Source: Curtobacterium flaccumfaciens pv. betae (lineage in GTDB: Bacteria > Actinomycetota > Actinomycetes > Actinomycetales > Microbacteriaceae). Taken from it: a stretch of DNA of 64,000 nucleotides. This document shows, piece after piece, positions 44,601-52,530 of this stretch (position 1 is the stretch's first letter; each line of letters opens with the position of its first letter). The stretch covers positions 1,364,001 to 1,428,000 of the forward strand of contig NZ_JAPJDC010000001.1 of NCBI RefSeq assembly GCF_026241855.1, written 5' to 3'. The notes under the pieces are model-generated. The model saw only the letters and a program-made list of their open reading frames with translations. It had not been told where the DNA came from and did no database searches. The position numbers and the translations under genes are program-made.

Positions 44601-45165
44601 GTCCTCGCCGGTGCTGGACCGTTCGCTCGCGTCCGACGAGCAGGCGTGGGCGACGCTGTTCGGCACCGCGACCGACGTGTCGGCGCTCTCCGCCGAGCGG
44701 AACATCGCCCGGTACCTGCCGTTCCCGGCGGTGCAGGTGCGCCTGGCCGCGGGTGCCGGCTCGGACACGGACCCCGACGCCTCGGTGGTCGAGCTCGTCC
44801 GCGTCGTCGCCGCTGCGCTCCGTGCCGGCACGACGATCGAGGTCTCCACGGCCGCGACGCTGCCGTCGTCCGTCGCCGCGGCGATCCGTTCGCTGCCGAT
44901 CGTCCGCTCCCTGTCGCAGACGGTGTCCGACGAGGCCTTCGCCAGTTCGGTCGCCTCAGGGCCGTCGACCCGGGTGCGGCTCATCGGTGGGGACACCTCG
45001 GCGCTGTACTCGGCCGTCGGTGGTCGTCCGGACGTCGCGGTGTACGGCGGCCCGGTGACCGAGGCCGGGCGGCTCGAGATCCTGCCGTTTGTCCGCGAGC
45101 AGGCGGTGTCCATCACGGCGCACCGCTTCGGCACGCCGAACCACCTGACCGACGACCTAATCTGA
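41683..45165 (+). CDS. putA: bifunctional proline dehydrogenase / glutamate-semialdehyde dehydrogenase
   Basis: 1160 residues. PRODH barrel (about 60-440) with YVSIKVSSTVHPHSPW and the FAD-site MGQA-like MAQGQAS region; ALDH domain (about 500-950) with PWNFPVAIP, Glu722 in LAETSGKN and catalytic Cys756 in HAGQKCSAAS; then a ~200-residue C-terminal extension. No N-terminal ribbon-helix-helix domain, so it does not autoregulate. Converts proline to glutamate, with FAD and NAD. Cytosolic or membrane-peripheral. ATG 41683. Confidence 0.95.
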   Translation: MTTLHEDSAIDHDALADQSVALVRQWLAEAESYPVDGSAKQLAGVLADPAGLDFAVGFVDGVVRPEDLAVAARKLRQIAPDAPGFLPAALRGLVRLGGGMAPVLPNVVVPIARRVLRNMVGHLIVDATDSKLGPAIAGIKRDGVRLNVNLLGEAVLGEREAARRLEGTHKLLARDDVDYVSIKVSSTVHPHSPWAFDHAVDDIVEQLRPLFQRAAAASPAKFINLDMEEYKDLDLTIAVFTKLLDEPEFLGLEAGIVLQAYLPDALAAMQELQEWSAARRARGGAGIKVRLVKGANLPMEQVEASVHGWPLATWHTKQDSDTNYKRVLDWALTPSRVENVRVGVAGHNLFDVAHAWLLAGERGVRDGIEFEMLLGMAQGQASAVKNTVGSLLLYTPVVHPGEFDVAIAYLIRRLEEGASQDNFMSAVFSLVSSPPLFAREEERFRASLVPLATPEGLAAPASHRVADRYAAVGRPGPGHFENTPDSDPSVGAVRAWGDAITARVASSTLGVRAVQEARVDSATALDTALGRAKAAGAVWGTWSGGARGAVLHAVGDALEANRAALIEVMASETGKTIDQADPEVSEAIDFAHFYGTLASSLDDVDGATFTPAALTLVAPPWNFPVAIPAGSTLAALAAGSAVVLKPAPPAERSGAVLASIIETALDAHGAPADVLAFLQVSEKDLGQQLIASPMVDQVILTGAYETAELFRSFRPDLPLLAETSGKNAVIVTPSSDLDLAVKDVVASAFGHAGQKCSAASLVVMVGSVAKSKRFRNQLLDAVSSLTVGYPTDAATQMGPVIEPASGKLLDGLTKLGAGESWAVEPKQLDETGKLWSPGVRQGVRRGSEFHRTEYFGPILGMMTADSLDEAIDIVNEVDYGLTSGLHSLDPGEIGTWLSRIQAGNLYVNRGITGAIVRRQPFGGWKKSAVGAGTKAGGLNYLLGLGSWTPAPAVAASGVAVSGPVSAFVRAAEVSSPVLDRSLASDEQAWATLFGTATDVSALSAERNIARYLPFPAVQVRLAAGAGSDTDPDASVVELVRVVAAALRAGTTIEVSTAATLPSSVAAAIRSLPIVRSLSQTVSDEAFASSVASGPSTRVRLIGGDTSALYSAVGGRPDVAVYGGPVTEAGRLEILPFVREQAVSITAHRFGTPNHLTDDLI

Positions 45166-45205
45166 CCCCGGACTGCGGCGCTGGCGTTCGGGTCCAGCGC
45201 CGCTT

Positions 45206-45265
45206 GCACAACCGAAGTGCCCCCGAACCACGCGATCGCGTGGTTCGGGGGCACTTCGGTTGTGC
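45206..45265. repeat. 60-bp perfect palindrome after putA
   Basis: Two 30-bp halves with no loop (starts GCACAACCGAAGTGCCCCCG). A diverged copy lies at 45873-45931. Sits just after the putA stop; may act as its terminator. Confidence 0.9.
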
Positions 45266-45388
45266 GGCGTGCGGAACGTCGTGTCCGGGGCTGTCCGGTC
45301 GCCGCACGGCCTCGGGTGCTTCGGAGGGACCGAGCGTTGCCTCGGGTGCGCGTCGCAACCACGGCGCGCAACCCTGAGGAGCTCCACC

Positions 45389-45829
45389 ATGACCGAGCCG
45401 TTCGCACGCCCGACCGCCCTGGCCCACGTCCGTGTCACCGTGACCGACATCCACCGGAGCAAGGCCTTCTACCAGCTGCTGCTCGGCACGGATCCGGCGA
45501 TCGACTTCAGCGACCAGGTCGACGAGCCGGGTGTCCGCGAGGATCGCGAGCGTTTCTACGGCGGATCGGTGTTCCGGCTCGGTGACCAGGTGTTCGGGCT
45601 CCGTCCGGTCGCTCCCGCAGGGCAGACGTTCGACCCGGACACCGTCGGCCTCGACCACGTGAGCTTCGTCGTGGGTTCGGTCGACGAGCTGCACGAGGCG
45701 GCCGCCCGACTCGATGCCGCGGGTGTCGAGCACGGCGAGGTCACCGACCTCGGCGACGCCGGCATGGTGATCCTGTCCGTGCAGGACCCCGACGACATCA
45801 ACCTCGAGCTCGCAGCCCTCAAGTCCTGA
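45389..45829 (+). CDS. VOC/glyoxalase superfamily protein
   Basis: 146 residues in two beta-alpha-beta-beta-beta modules. VRVTVTDIHRSKAFYQLLLG opens module one, DHVSFVVGSVDELHEAAARL opens module two, and INLELAAL ends it with a metal-ligand Glu. Could be a dioxygenase, isomerase or resistance protein; unclear. Ribosome site GAGGAGCTCC precedes ATG 45389. Flanked on both sides by copies of the ACAACCGAAGTG palindrome. Confidence 0.8.
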   Translation: MTEPFARPTALAHVRVTVTDIHRSKAFYQLLLGTDPAIDFSDQVDEPGVREDRERFYGGSVFRLGDQVFGLRPVAPAGQTFDPDTVGLDHVSFVVGSVDELHEAAARLDAAGVEHGEVTDLGDAGMVILSVQDPDDINLELAALKS

Positions 45830-45872
45830 GCAGTCTGCGCCCTCGGCCGGGCCCCGGTGCCGATCCGATCGG

Positions 45873-45931
45873 TGCAACCAAAGTGCTCCCGAACCATGCG
45901 AATGCGCGGTTCTGGAGCACTTTCGTTGTGC
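45873..45931. repeat. diverged copy of the 45206-45265 palindrome
   Basis: Imperfect inverted repeat beginning GTGCAACCAAAGTGCTCCCG and ending GCACTTTCGTTGTGC. Same layout as the perfect copy, with scattered substitutions in both arms. Confidence 0.8.
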
Positions 45932-46008
45932 GCGGGGCTCCGGGCGGGACGTGCGCGGGGGTCCGGGCGGGACGTGCGCCGCGCGGCCGGTCAGTCGGCG
46001 ACGGCGGG

Positions 46009-46434
46009 CTACTGCACGACCATCGAGCCGGTCACGAGCTCGCGGAGTTCGGCGGGCAGCGGGATCGGACGGCGGGCACCCTCGCGGTCGATGATGACGT
46101 GCACGAACTCACCCGTGGCGAGCAGGGCGCCGTCGGACTGCCGGAACAGGCCGAACTCCCACGACAGGCTCGTGTTGCCGAGGTGCTTCGAGCGCATCCC
46201 GACCTCGATGACGTCCGGCCAGACGGCGGACTCGACGAACCGGCAGCTCGACGACACCAGCACGGCGATCCACTCCGACGAGAACGGGTCGAGCCCGGCG
46301 ACCTCGCGGAACCAGTACGTCGACGCGTTGTCCATCGCCGAGTAGTAGATCGTGTTGTTGACGTGCCCGAACATGTCGTTGTCGTTCCACCTGGTGGGGT
46401 AGGTCCGGCGGAACGGGTACTCGTCGATGGTCAT
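46009..46434 (-). CDS. acyl-CoA thioesterase (4HBT/YbgC type)
   Basis: 141 residues, hotdog fold. TRWNDNDMFGHVNNTIYYSAMD carries the catalytic Asp and the H-V-N-N motif; a GMRSKHLGNTSL strand follows. Hydrolyses acyl-CoA. ATG 46434 overlaps the TetR stop (ATGA), so both are made from one message. Opposite an acyl-CoA dehydrogenase gene, suggesting joint acyl-CoA turnover. Confidence 0.85.
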   Translation of the reverse strand: MTIDEYPFRRTYPTRWNDNDMFGHVNNTIYYSAMDNASTYWFREVAGLDPFSSEWIAVLVSSSCRFVESAVWPDVIEVGMRSKHLGNTSLSWEFGLFRQSDGALLATGEFVHVIIDREGARRPIPLPAELRELVTGSMVVQ

Positions 46435-47039
46435 CGGTCTCCGATCGGTGGTGCGGGTGTGGCGTGCACCGCGTCGGGCCGCAGGACGTACTCGAACGCC
46501 GCACGTGCCCGGTCGGGATCAGGGGTCTCACCGGAGATGAACTCGGCGTAGGTGAACGACTCTGAGATCCGGACGAGCAGCCGTGCGAGCTCCTCAGCCG
46601 ACAACGGTGCCGGATCGAACGTACCGGACGACTCCTGCTGCTCGATGAGTGCGGTCACCCGGGCGACGAACCGGCTCTGCACGTCGCTGTCCGAGGTGGT
46701 GAGCAGACGCATCGCCCGAGCGGGTTCGCGGGTCAGGAACGCCCGGAAGTACGGGGCGTCGATCAGGTCGGCGGTGAACCGGTCGAGCACGACGACGAGC
46801 CGGGCTGCTCCGGTCGCCCCGATCTCGTCGGCGGCATGGGTCGCCCCGTCGAGGGTCGGGACTGCGAGGGACCACAGGATCTCGGACAGCAACCGGTCAC
46901 GGTTGCCGACCCACCGGAACAGCGACGTGCGGTCGACGCCGAGTGCGGCAGCCAACGCCCCCATGTCGATCCGTGAGCCGGCGATGAAGGTGTGACGGGC
47001 CTCCCGGAAGGCGCGCAGCGCTGAATCCGATGTGTACAC
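46431..47039 (-). CDS. TetR family transcriptional regulator
   Basis: 202 residues. N-terminal helix-turn-helix (MGALAAALGVDRTSLFRWVGNRDRLLSE) and helical ligand-binding domain. GTG 47039 chosen because AGAGAGG lies about 6 bases before it. Shares an operon with the thioesterase and is divergent from the acyl-CoA dehydrogenase, 47 bases away, so it likely represses both in response to an acyl-CoA ligand. Confidence 0.85.
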   Translation of the reverse strand: MYTSDSALRAFREARHTFIAGSRIDMGALAAALGVDRTSLFRWVGNRDRLLSEILWSLAVPTLDGATHAADEIGATGAARLVVVLDRFTADLIDAPYFRAFLTREPARAMRLLTTSDSDVQSRFVARVTALIEQQESSGTFDPAPLSAEELARLLVRISESFTYAEFISGETPDPDRARAAFEYVLRPDAVHATPAPPIGDR

Positions 47040-47086
47040 GCGATCCTCTCTTGCAACGTTTCCGAGAATGATGCATCGTGGTTCCC

Positions 47087-48280
47087 ATGTCAACGACGAT
47101 GCCCGCGACGCCCCTGCTCGAATCGGACTTCTACGGCTTCCAGCAACAGCTCACCGAGCAGGAGCGCGCGTCGCTCGGGCACCTCCGGCAGTACCTCGAG
47201 AGCGAGGTCGCGCCCATCGCCGACGCGAACTGGGCGCGCGCCGAGTTCCCGATGCAGGTGATCGCGCCCCTCGCCGAGCTCGGCATGTACGGGCCCGGCG
47301 TCCCGCTCGTGCGGCAGTTCGAGAACTCCGCCGTGTACCGCGGCTGGGCGGCCCTCGAACTCGGACGCGTGGACGCGAGCGTCGCCACCTTCATCGGCGT
47401 GCAGTCCGGCCTGGCGATGAACTCGATCGCGGTCGCCGGCAGCGACGAACAGCAGCGCGAGTGGCTGCCCCGGATGGCCACGGGCGAGATCGTCGGGGCG
47501 TTCGGGCTCACCGAGCCGTACTCGGGCAGCGACTCGGCGAAGGGTCTCCGCACCACCGCCCGGCGCGAGGGCGACGAGTGGGTGCTCGACGGCGAGAAGC
47601 GCTGGATCGGCAACGCCACCTTCGCCGACGTCGTCGTGATCTGGGCGAAGGACGTCGCCGACGGTCAGGTCAAGGGCTTCCTCGTCACCACCGACACCGC
47701 GGGCTTCACCGCGACCAAGATCGAGGACAAGATCGCCCTGCGCGGCGTGCAGAACGCCGACATCGTCATGCAGGACGTCCGGGTGCCCGAATCGCGTCGG
47801 CTGCAGAACGCCACCTCGTTCCGCTCGACCGCCGAGGTGCTCCGGCTGACCCGCACCGAGGTCGCCTGGCAGGCCGTCGGCATCGCGGTCGGGGCGTACG
47901 AGGCTGCGCTGGCCTACGCCCGCGAGCGGATCCAGTTCGGCAAGCCGATCGCTGCGCACCAGCTCGTGCAGGACCTGCTCGTCAAGTCGCTGTCGAACAT
48001 CACGGCCTCGATCGCACTGTGCACGCAGGCCTCGGCCATGCAGGACGCCGGGGTCGGTGGCGACGAGCACTCCGCGATGGCCAAGGCGTTCGCGACCGCG
48101 AAGATGCGGGAGACCGTCGCCTGGTGCCGCGAGGTGCAGGGCGGCAACGGCATCGTGCTCGACAAGGGCGTTGCCCGGTTCTTCGCCGATGCCGAGGCGA
48201 TCTACTCGTACGAGGGCACGCGCGAGGTCAACACCCTGATCGTCGGCCGGGCGATCACCGGGCAGGCCGCGTTCGTCTAG
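47087..48280 (+). CDS. acyl-CoA dehydrogenase, glutaryl-CoA dehydrogenase-like
   Basis: 397 residues. FAD-site strand FGLTEPYSGSDS and GLRTTARREGDEWVLDGEKRWIGNA, then catalytic Glu in YSYEGTREVNTLIVGRAITG. The EGT region and ITGQAAF ending resemble glutaryl-CoA and short-chain dehydrogenases. Removes two hydrogens alpha/beta from acyl-CoA with FAD. Weak ribosome site; GTG 47078 is an alternative start. The TetR gene upstream is divergent. Confidence 0.88.
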   Translation: MSTTMPATPLLESDFYGFQQQLTEQERASLGHLRQYLESEVAPIADANWARAEFPMQVIAPLAELGMYGPGVPLVRQFENSAVYRGWAALELGRVDASVATFIGVQSGLAMNSIAVAGSDEQQREWLPRMATGEIVGAFGLTEPYSGSDSAKGLRTTARREGDEWVLDGEKRWIGNATFADVVVIWAKDVADGQVKGFLVTTDTAGFTATKIEDKIALRGVQNADIVMQDVRVPESRRLQNATSFRSTAEVLRLTRTEVAWQAVGIAVGAYEAALAYARERIQFGKPIAAHQLVQDLLVKSLSNITASIALCTQASAMQDAGVGGDEHSAMAKAFATAKMRETVAWCREVQGGNGIVLDKGVARFFADAEAIYSYEGTREVNTLIVGRAITGQAAFV

Positions 48281-48319
48281 CGGCCCGCCCGGCTCACGCC
48301 CGCTCGCCGGGCGCGAGCG

Positions 48320-50380
48320 CTACCCGAGCAGGGCCGGCCGCTCCCACTCCTGGTCGAGCACGTGCTGCCCGAGGAACGCGAACACCGTCTCGTACCAGAC
48401 CACGGCGTGCTGCGGAGCGAGGACCCAGTGGTTCTCGTCCGGGAAGTACAGGAACCGGTGCGGCATCGAGCCGTCCGGTGCCGCGTGGTGCTCCGCGAGC
48501 TCGGACCAGAGCCGCAGCCCCTCGCCGATCGGCACCCGGTAGTCCTTGTCGCCGTGGATCACGAGCATCGGCGACGTGATCTCGGCCACGAACCGGTGCG
48601 GGTCGTTCGCCGCGATCCCGTCGGCGTCGAAGATCGACGACCAGTACTGCGACGAGTCCGTCGTGCCGTTGAACTGGTCGAGCGCCCACAGGCTCGCGTG
48701 GGTGACGATCGCGCGGAACCGGTCGGTGTGCCCGGCGACCCAGTTCGCCATGTACCCGCCGAACGACCCGCCCATCGCTGCGGTCCGGGTTGCGTCGATG
48801 TCCGCCCGCGCCTCGACCACGTCGGTGATCGCCATCAGGTCGGTGTACGGCGCCTGCCCCCAGGCGTTCCAGCCGCGGTTCACGAAGTCGAGTCCGTAAC
48901 CGGTCGAGAGCGCGGGGTCTGGCAGCAGCACGGCGTAGCCCCGGGCTGCGAGCAGCATCGGGTTCCAACGCCAGGACCACTGGTTCCACGAGTTGAGCGG
49001 TCCGCCGTGGATCCACAGGACGAGCGGGTGCGGCCCGTCGCCCTCGGGCACGACGAGCCAGCCGCGCACGCGGGCGCCGTCGGCGGCGGTCGTCTCGACC
49101 TCTTCCAGGTGCGCGGGCAGGTCCGGCAGGGACGCCGGCGTCCCCAACGGGGTCACCGTGCCGTCCGTCGCGATCCGCACCGGGTGCAGCGGGGCCGCCC
49201 AGGAGGCCCGGAGCGCCACGACCACGCCCGTCGCCGCCGCCACGCGCAGGCTCGAGTACGCCCAGTCGTCGTGCGTCAGCTGCTCGACGGCTCCGCCGTC
49301 GAGGGGGATGCGGAAGACCGGCGCGCGGCCGTCCTGGTCGGCGACCGCCAGGAGCGCGCGGTCACCATGTTCGAACACGAGCTCGCTCGGCCAGCGGTCC
49401 CAGTCGGTCGCGACGCGGCGGGCGTCGGAGCCGTCGATGCCGGCGACCCAGACCTCCTGCTGGTTCGCGCCGGCCGGGGTGGAGCGGACGGTGCGGACCC
49501 AGGCGATCGTCCGGCCGTCGTGGCTCAGCGCCGGCATCTCGTGGTCGACGTCGACGTCGTCGAACAGCACTGTGCGGTGGCCGCTAGACAGGTCGATGGT
49601 GACGAGCGTCGAGCGGTCCCCACGGGCCTCCCGGACACCGACGGATGCCAACAGGACCGAGCCGTCGGGCGTGAGCGCTCCGCTGACGTGGTCGAGCGAA
49701 CGGCCGGGGGCCGGTGTGCGGTCGACGGGCGGGACGGGTTCGGCGCTCACGCCGGCGGCGTCGCCGTCGCTGTCGGTGTCGATGCCCGCCGTGTCGAGGG
49801 TCAGGACGTGCGTCTGTGCCGGGCCGAGGTCGTGGTCCCAGTACCGGACCGGGTAGGTCTCGTGCAGGATCGCGCGGACGTGCTTGTCCTTCCGGGTCTT
49901 CCGGAGCTCCGCGTCGGCTTCGAGCACGGTCGCCGGGTCGGAGCCGGCCCCCGGCAGCAGGTCGGCGGTCAGCGCGACGAGGTCCGACGATGCCGCGGTG
50001 GCCAGGACGCCACCGACGCCCCCGGCCAGGCGGGTGAGCGGACGGGCCTCGCCGCCGGTCGCGGGCAGCACCCAGAGCTGGGCTGCCTCGAGGTCGGTGG
50101 CGTCGGCGTCGGGCCGGGCGGAGACGAAGAGCAGGTCACCGGTGCGGGTGAAGGCGATGCCGCCCTCGCCCTTGGCGGAGCGTGTCAGGCGGACCGGGCG
50201 CGCGGCGGTGTCGGGGGTCGGCGTCGCGGGCACCTGCCAGATCGATCGGCGGTACCCGGTGGCGTCCGGGTCGAGCGCACTGACCGTCAGCGCGACGCGG
50301 GTGCCGTCGGGGCTGATGTCGATGCCGTCGACGCGGGGGAGCGCGATGTACTGGTCGAGGTCGGAGAACGGGGTGCTCAT
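48320..50380 (-). CDS. S9 family prolyl oligopeptidase-type peptidase
   Basis: 686 residues. Beta-propeller (about 1-420) with repeated strands including GALTPDGSVLLAS; alpha/beta hydrolase domain with catalytic Ser in GGSFGGYMANW, Asp in GDKDYRVP and His in DENHWVL. No signal peptide, so cytosolic; acylaminoacyl- or dipeptidyl-peptidase type. ATG 50380 overlaps the patatin stop (ATGA). Confidence 0.9.
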   Translation of the reverse strand: MSTPFSDLDQYIALPRVDGIDISPDGTRVALTVSALDPDATGYRRSIWQVPATPTPDTAARPVRLTRSAKGEGGIAFTRTGDLLFVSARPDADATDLEAAQLWVLPATGGEARPLTRLAGGVGGVLATAASSDLVALTADLLPGAGSDPATVLEADAELRKTRKDKHVRAILHETYPVRYWDHDLGPAQTHVLTLDTAGIDTDSDGDAAGVSAEPVPPVDRTPAPGRSLDHVSGALTPDGSVLLASVGVREARGDRSTLVTIDLSSGHRTVLFDDVDVDHEMPALSHDGRTIAWVRTVRSTPAGANQQEVWVAGIDGSDARRVATDWDRWPSELVFEHGDRALLAVADQDGRAPVFRIPLDGGAVEQLTHDDWAYSSLRVAAATGVVVALRASWAAPLHPVRIATDGTVTPLGTPASLPDLPAHLEEVETTAADGARVRGWLVVPEGDGPHPLVLWIHGGPLNSWNQWSWRWNPMLLAARGYAVLLPDPALSTGYGLDFVNRGWNAWGQAPYTDLMAITDVVEARADIDATRTAAMGGSFGGYMANWVAGHTDRFRAIVTHASLWALDQFNGTTDSSQYWSSIFDADGIAANDPHRFVAEITSPMLVIHGDKDYRVPIGEGLRLWSELAEHHAAPDGSMPHRFLYFPDENHWVLAPQHAVVWYETVFAFLGQHVLDQEWERPALLG

Positions 50381-51273
50381 GCGTGCACGCTCGCCAGGTC
50401 CTCGGCCCAGAAGGCAGCGACCTGCTCGGCGACCGCGGTGCCCTGGGCGTGACCGGCCTCGGCCGACGGCGCCTGCGTGGCGAGCGAGAGCGAGTTCGTG
50501 CCGAAGGCCTGCTGGGACGCGCTGTCCGCCACGACGACCTCGACCGACGAGCCGCCGGCGCGCAGCGCCTCGACGGCGACGTCGAGCCAGGGCCCGCACG
50601 GTGACGGCCCCTCGGGGCCGCAGGCGATGACGAGCACCCGCTCGTACCCGGCGGCCGCGTCGGCGTTGGTGCCCGAGCGGACGCCACCGTCGACGTACGG
50701 GCGGCCGCCGACGGCAACCGGTGTCCAGACGAAGGGCACCGAGCAGCTGGCCGCGACCGCACGGGGGAGCGGCACACCGTCGGCCGCCGTCAGCAGGCGG
50801 AAGGTGCCGTCGGTGGCGTCGACCGCGGTGACGGCGAGCGGCTTCTCCGGCCACTCGGTGGACGGGAGCGTCTCGCCGAAGGTCGCCGTGCGCTCGTCGT
50901 CGCTCTGCCCGCCGACGACCTGCTGGGCGGCCTGGCCGAGTCGAGCGCGGGCGTCCTGCTCGCCGGTCGCACCCTGCAGTGCTGCGCCGATGTGCTGCTG
51001 CACGGCTTCGACGTCGATGGGCGCCGGCTCTTCGTAGGTGGTGGGCGCAGGGGTGTGCTGCTGGTCGTAGGCCTGCTGGACGGCACCGTTCCGGACGAAC
51101 GCGCCGACGACGCTGCCGGCGCTGGTGCCGACCACGAGGTCGGCGGCGTCGAGGTCGACGCCGGCTTCCTGCAGTGCGACGAGGACACCGACTTCCCACG
51201 CGATGCCGGCGACACCTCCGCCACCGAGGACGAGGGCTCTGGATCCGGGAACGGGCGTGCTGACGTCGGTCAT
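50377..51273 (-). CDS. patatin-like phospholipase
   Basis: 298 residues. Oxyanion hole GGGGVAG, nucleophile Ser in GTSAGS, and catalytic Asp in YVDGG, all in the patatin order. It has no signal peptide, so a cytosolic or membrane-associated acyl hydrolase. Coupled to the S9 peptidase gene by ATGA overlap. Start ATG 51273. Confidence 0.9.
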   Translation of the reverse strand: MTDVSTPVPGSRALVLGGGGVAGIAWEVGVLVALQEAGVDLDAADLVVGTSAGSVVGAFVRNGAVQQAYDQQHTPAPTTYEEPAPIDVEAVQQHIGAALQGATGEQDARARLGQAAQQVVGGQSDDERTATFGETLPSTEWPEKPLAVTAVDATDGTFRLLTAADGVPLPRAVAASCSVPFVWTPVAVGGRPYVDGGVRSGTNADAAAGYERVLVIACGPEGPSPCGPWLDVAVEALRAGGSSVEVVVADSASQQAFGTNSLSLATQAPSAEAGHAQGTAVAEQVAAFWAEDLASVHA

Positions 51274-51386
51274 GGGTCCTGCTTACCAGCTGCGTGCGAC
51301 GGGCCGGTGGAGGCCGATGGATCCTGTGGAGAACCCGCCTGTGGACAACTCCGTCCGCGTCGGTGGCGTGACCTAGCGTCGTGGTC

Positions 51387-52196
51387 ATGGGGAACCAGCG
51401 TTCAGGACGGGTCGGTACGGTCGTGTGGCCGATCGTGGTGGCTGCTGCGCCCACCGCGGCGTTCCAGCTGCCGAACCTGTTCGTCACGCCGGCGGTCCGA
51501 CTGTCGCTCGTCGCGTTCGGGCTCGTCGTGCTCGTGGGCGCCGTGACCGTGCAGGTCGTCCGGACCCGGCGCAGCGACGCCGCACGGTCCGTGGCCGAGG
51601 ACAACGCCACCGCGGCCGAGCTCGAGCAGTCGACGGCGGTCCGGTACGCGTTCGGCCAGATCGCCACCCGGCTCGTCCGGTTCACCGAGCTGCCCCGGTC
51701 CGATCGCCACGGCGAACTCTCGGTCGTCGCCGACCGCGTCGCCGTGGCCCTGGCGTTCTACCTGCTGCCGAAGGTGCCCGACGTCCGCGCCAACGTGTAC
51801 CAGCTGTCCACCGATCTGCGGGCGCTCGAGCCGATCGGTCACGGTGGCGCCGGCGACACCGCCGGGGTCTTCCGAGCGGGCACGCCCTACGGCGACCGCA
51901 ACCTCGAGTGGGTGCTGGTCGGGGGATCACCCCGGATCGTCGGTGACCGCTCGGCCGACGTGGACGTCGACCAGGACCTGCCGGGCTTCGAACCGCGGTA
52001 CACCTCGTACGTCTCGGTGGTGATCCGGTCCGACCAGTACTCGTTCGGCATGCTCACCGTCGACTCCCCGGTCCCCGACGCCTTCACCGAACTCGACGCC
52101 AAGAACATCGCGATGATGGCGTCGTTCATGGCCGTCGCGTTCTCGCTGACCTACTCGTTCCCCGAGCGCGACCGCAATCCAAGGAAAGGCCCGTGA
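51387..52196 (+). CDS. two-span membrane protein with GAF-like domain
   Basis: 269 residues. Two spans (about 12-32 and 38-58), then a coiled linker and a GAF-like soluble domain (RYAFGQIATRLVRF, SVVIRSDQYSFGMLTVDSPVPDAFTELDAKNIAMM), the last matching the GAF pattern. A membrane sensor of unknown ligand. ATG 51387. No kinase or cyclase domain is attached. Confidence 0.65.
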   Translation: MGNQRSGRVGTVVWPIVVAAAPTAAFQLPNLFVTPAVRLSLVAFGLVVLVGAVTVQVVRTRRSDAARSVAEDNATAAELEQSTAVRYAFGQIATRLVRFTELPRSDRHGELSVVADRVAVALAFYLLPKVPDVRANVYQLSTDLRALEPIGHGGAGDTAGVFRAGTPYGDRNLEWVLVGGSPRIVGDRSADVDVDQDLPGFEPRYTSYVSVVIRSDQYSFGMLTVDSPVPDAFTELDAKNIAMMASFMAVAFSLTYSFPERDRNPRKGP

Positions 52197-52237
52197 TGCT
52201 CACACGCTCTGTCGGACGCTCGACGTACGATGCCCCC

Positions 52238-52423
52238 ATGACGACCGTGAACCCTGCTCCGCCGTCGTTCGGGCGTGCCCGGATCTCTTCGCCGAACTGG
52301 AACGACACCACCACCGACGCCGACTACGAAGACCTCGACGTCATCGCCGCCAACATCGAACGCGAGCGCGTTGCAGCCCGGCTCCGGGTCACCGCAGCCA
52401 TCGCCGCGCGTCTGGGTCGCTGA
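52238..52423 (+). CDS. small hypothetical protein
   Basis: 61 residues, acidic middle and helical end (DLDVIAANIERERVAARLRVTAAIAARL). ATG 52238 is favoured over ATG 52196, which would couple it to the upstream stop. Unknown family; a perfect terminator follows. Confidence 0.5.
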   Translation: MTTVNPAPPSFGRARISSPNWNDTTTDADYEDLDVIAANIERERVAARLRVTAAIAARLGR

Positions 52424-52440
52424 CCCCTCCCGCATCGTCC

Positions 52441-52482
52441 ACGACGAACGGCTCCCACGCATGCGTGGGAGCCGTTCGTCGT
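52441..52482. terminator. 20-bp perfect hairpin between convergent genes
   Basis: Arms ACGACGAACGGCTCCCACGC and its complement with a 2-base loop, between a plus-strand small gene and the oxidoreductase gene on the minus strand. Confidence 0.85.
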
Positions 52483-52530
52483 CTGCGAGCCCGAGCCGAG
52501 CCCGCGCCCGAGCCGGAGCCGGTGTCGGGG

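Noticed and set aside
48320-51685. A single open frame much longer than the S9 peptidase, running through the patatin gene
   Set aside because: The extension is Arg/Pro-rich with no homology and overlaps the well-supported patatin gene; the peptidase starts at 50380.
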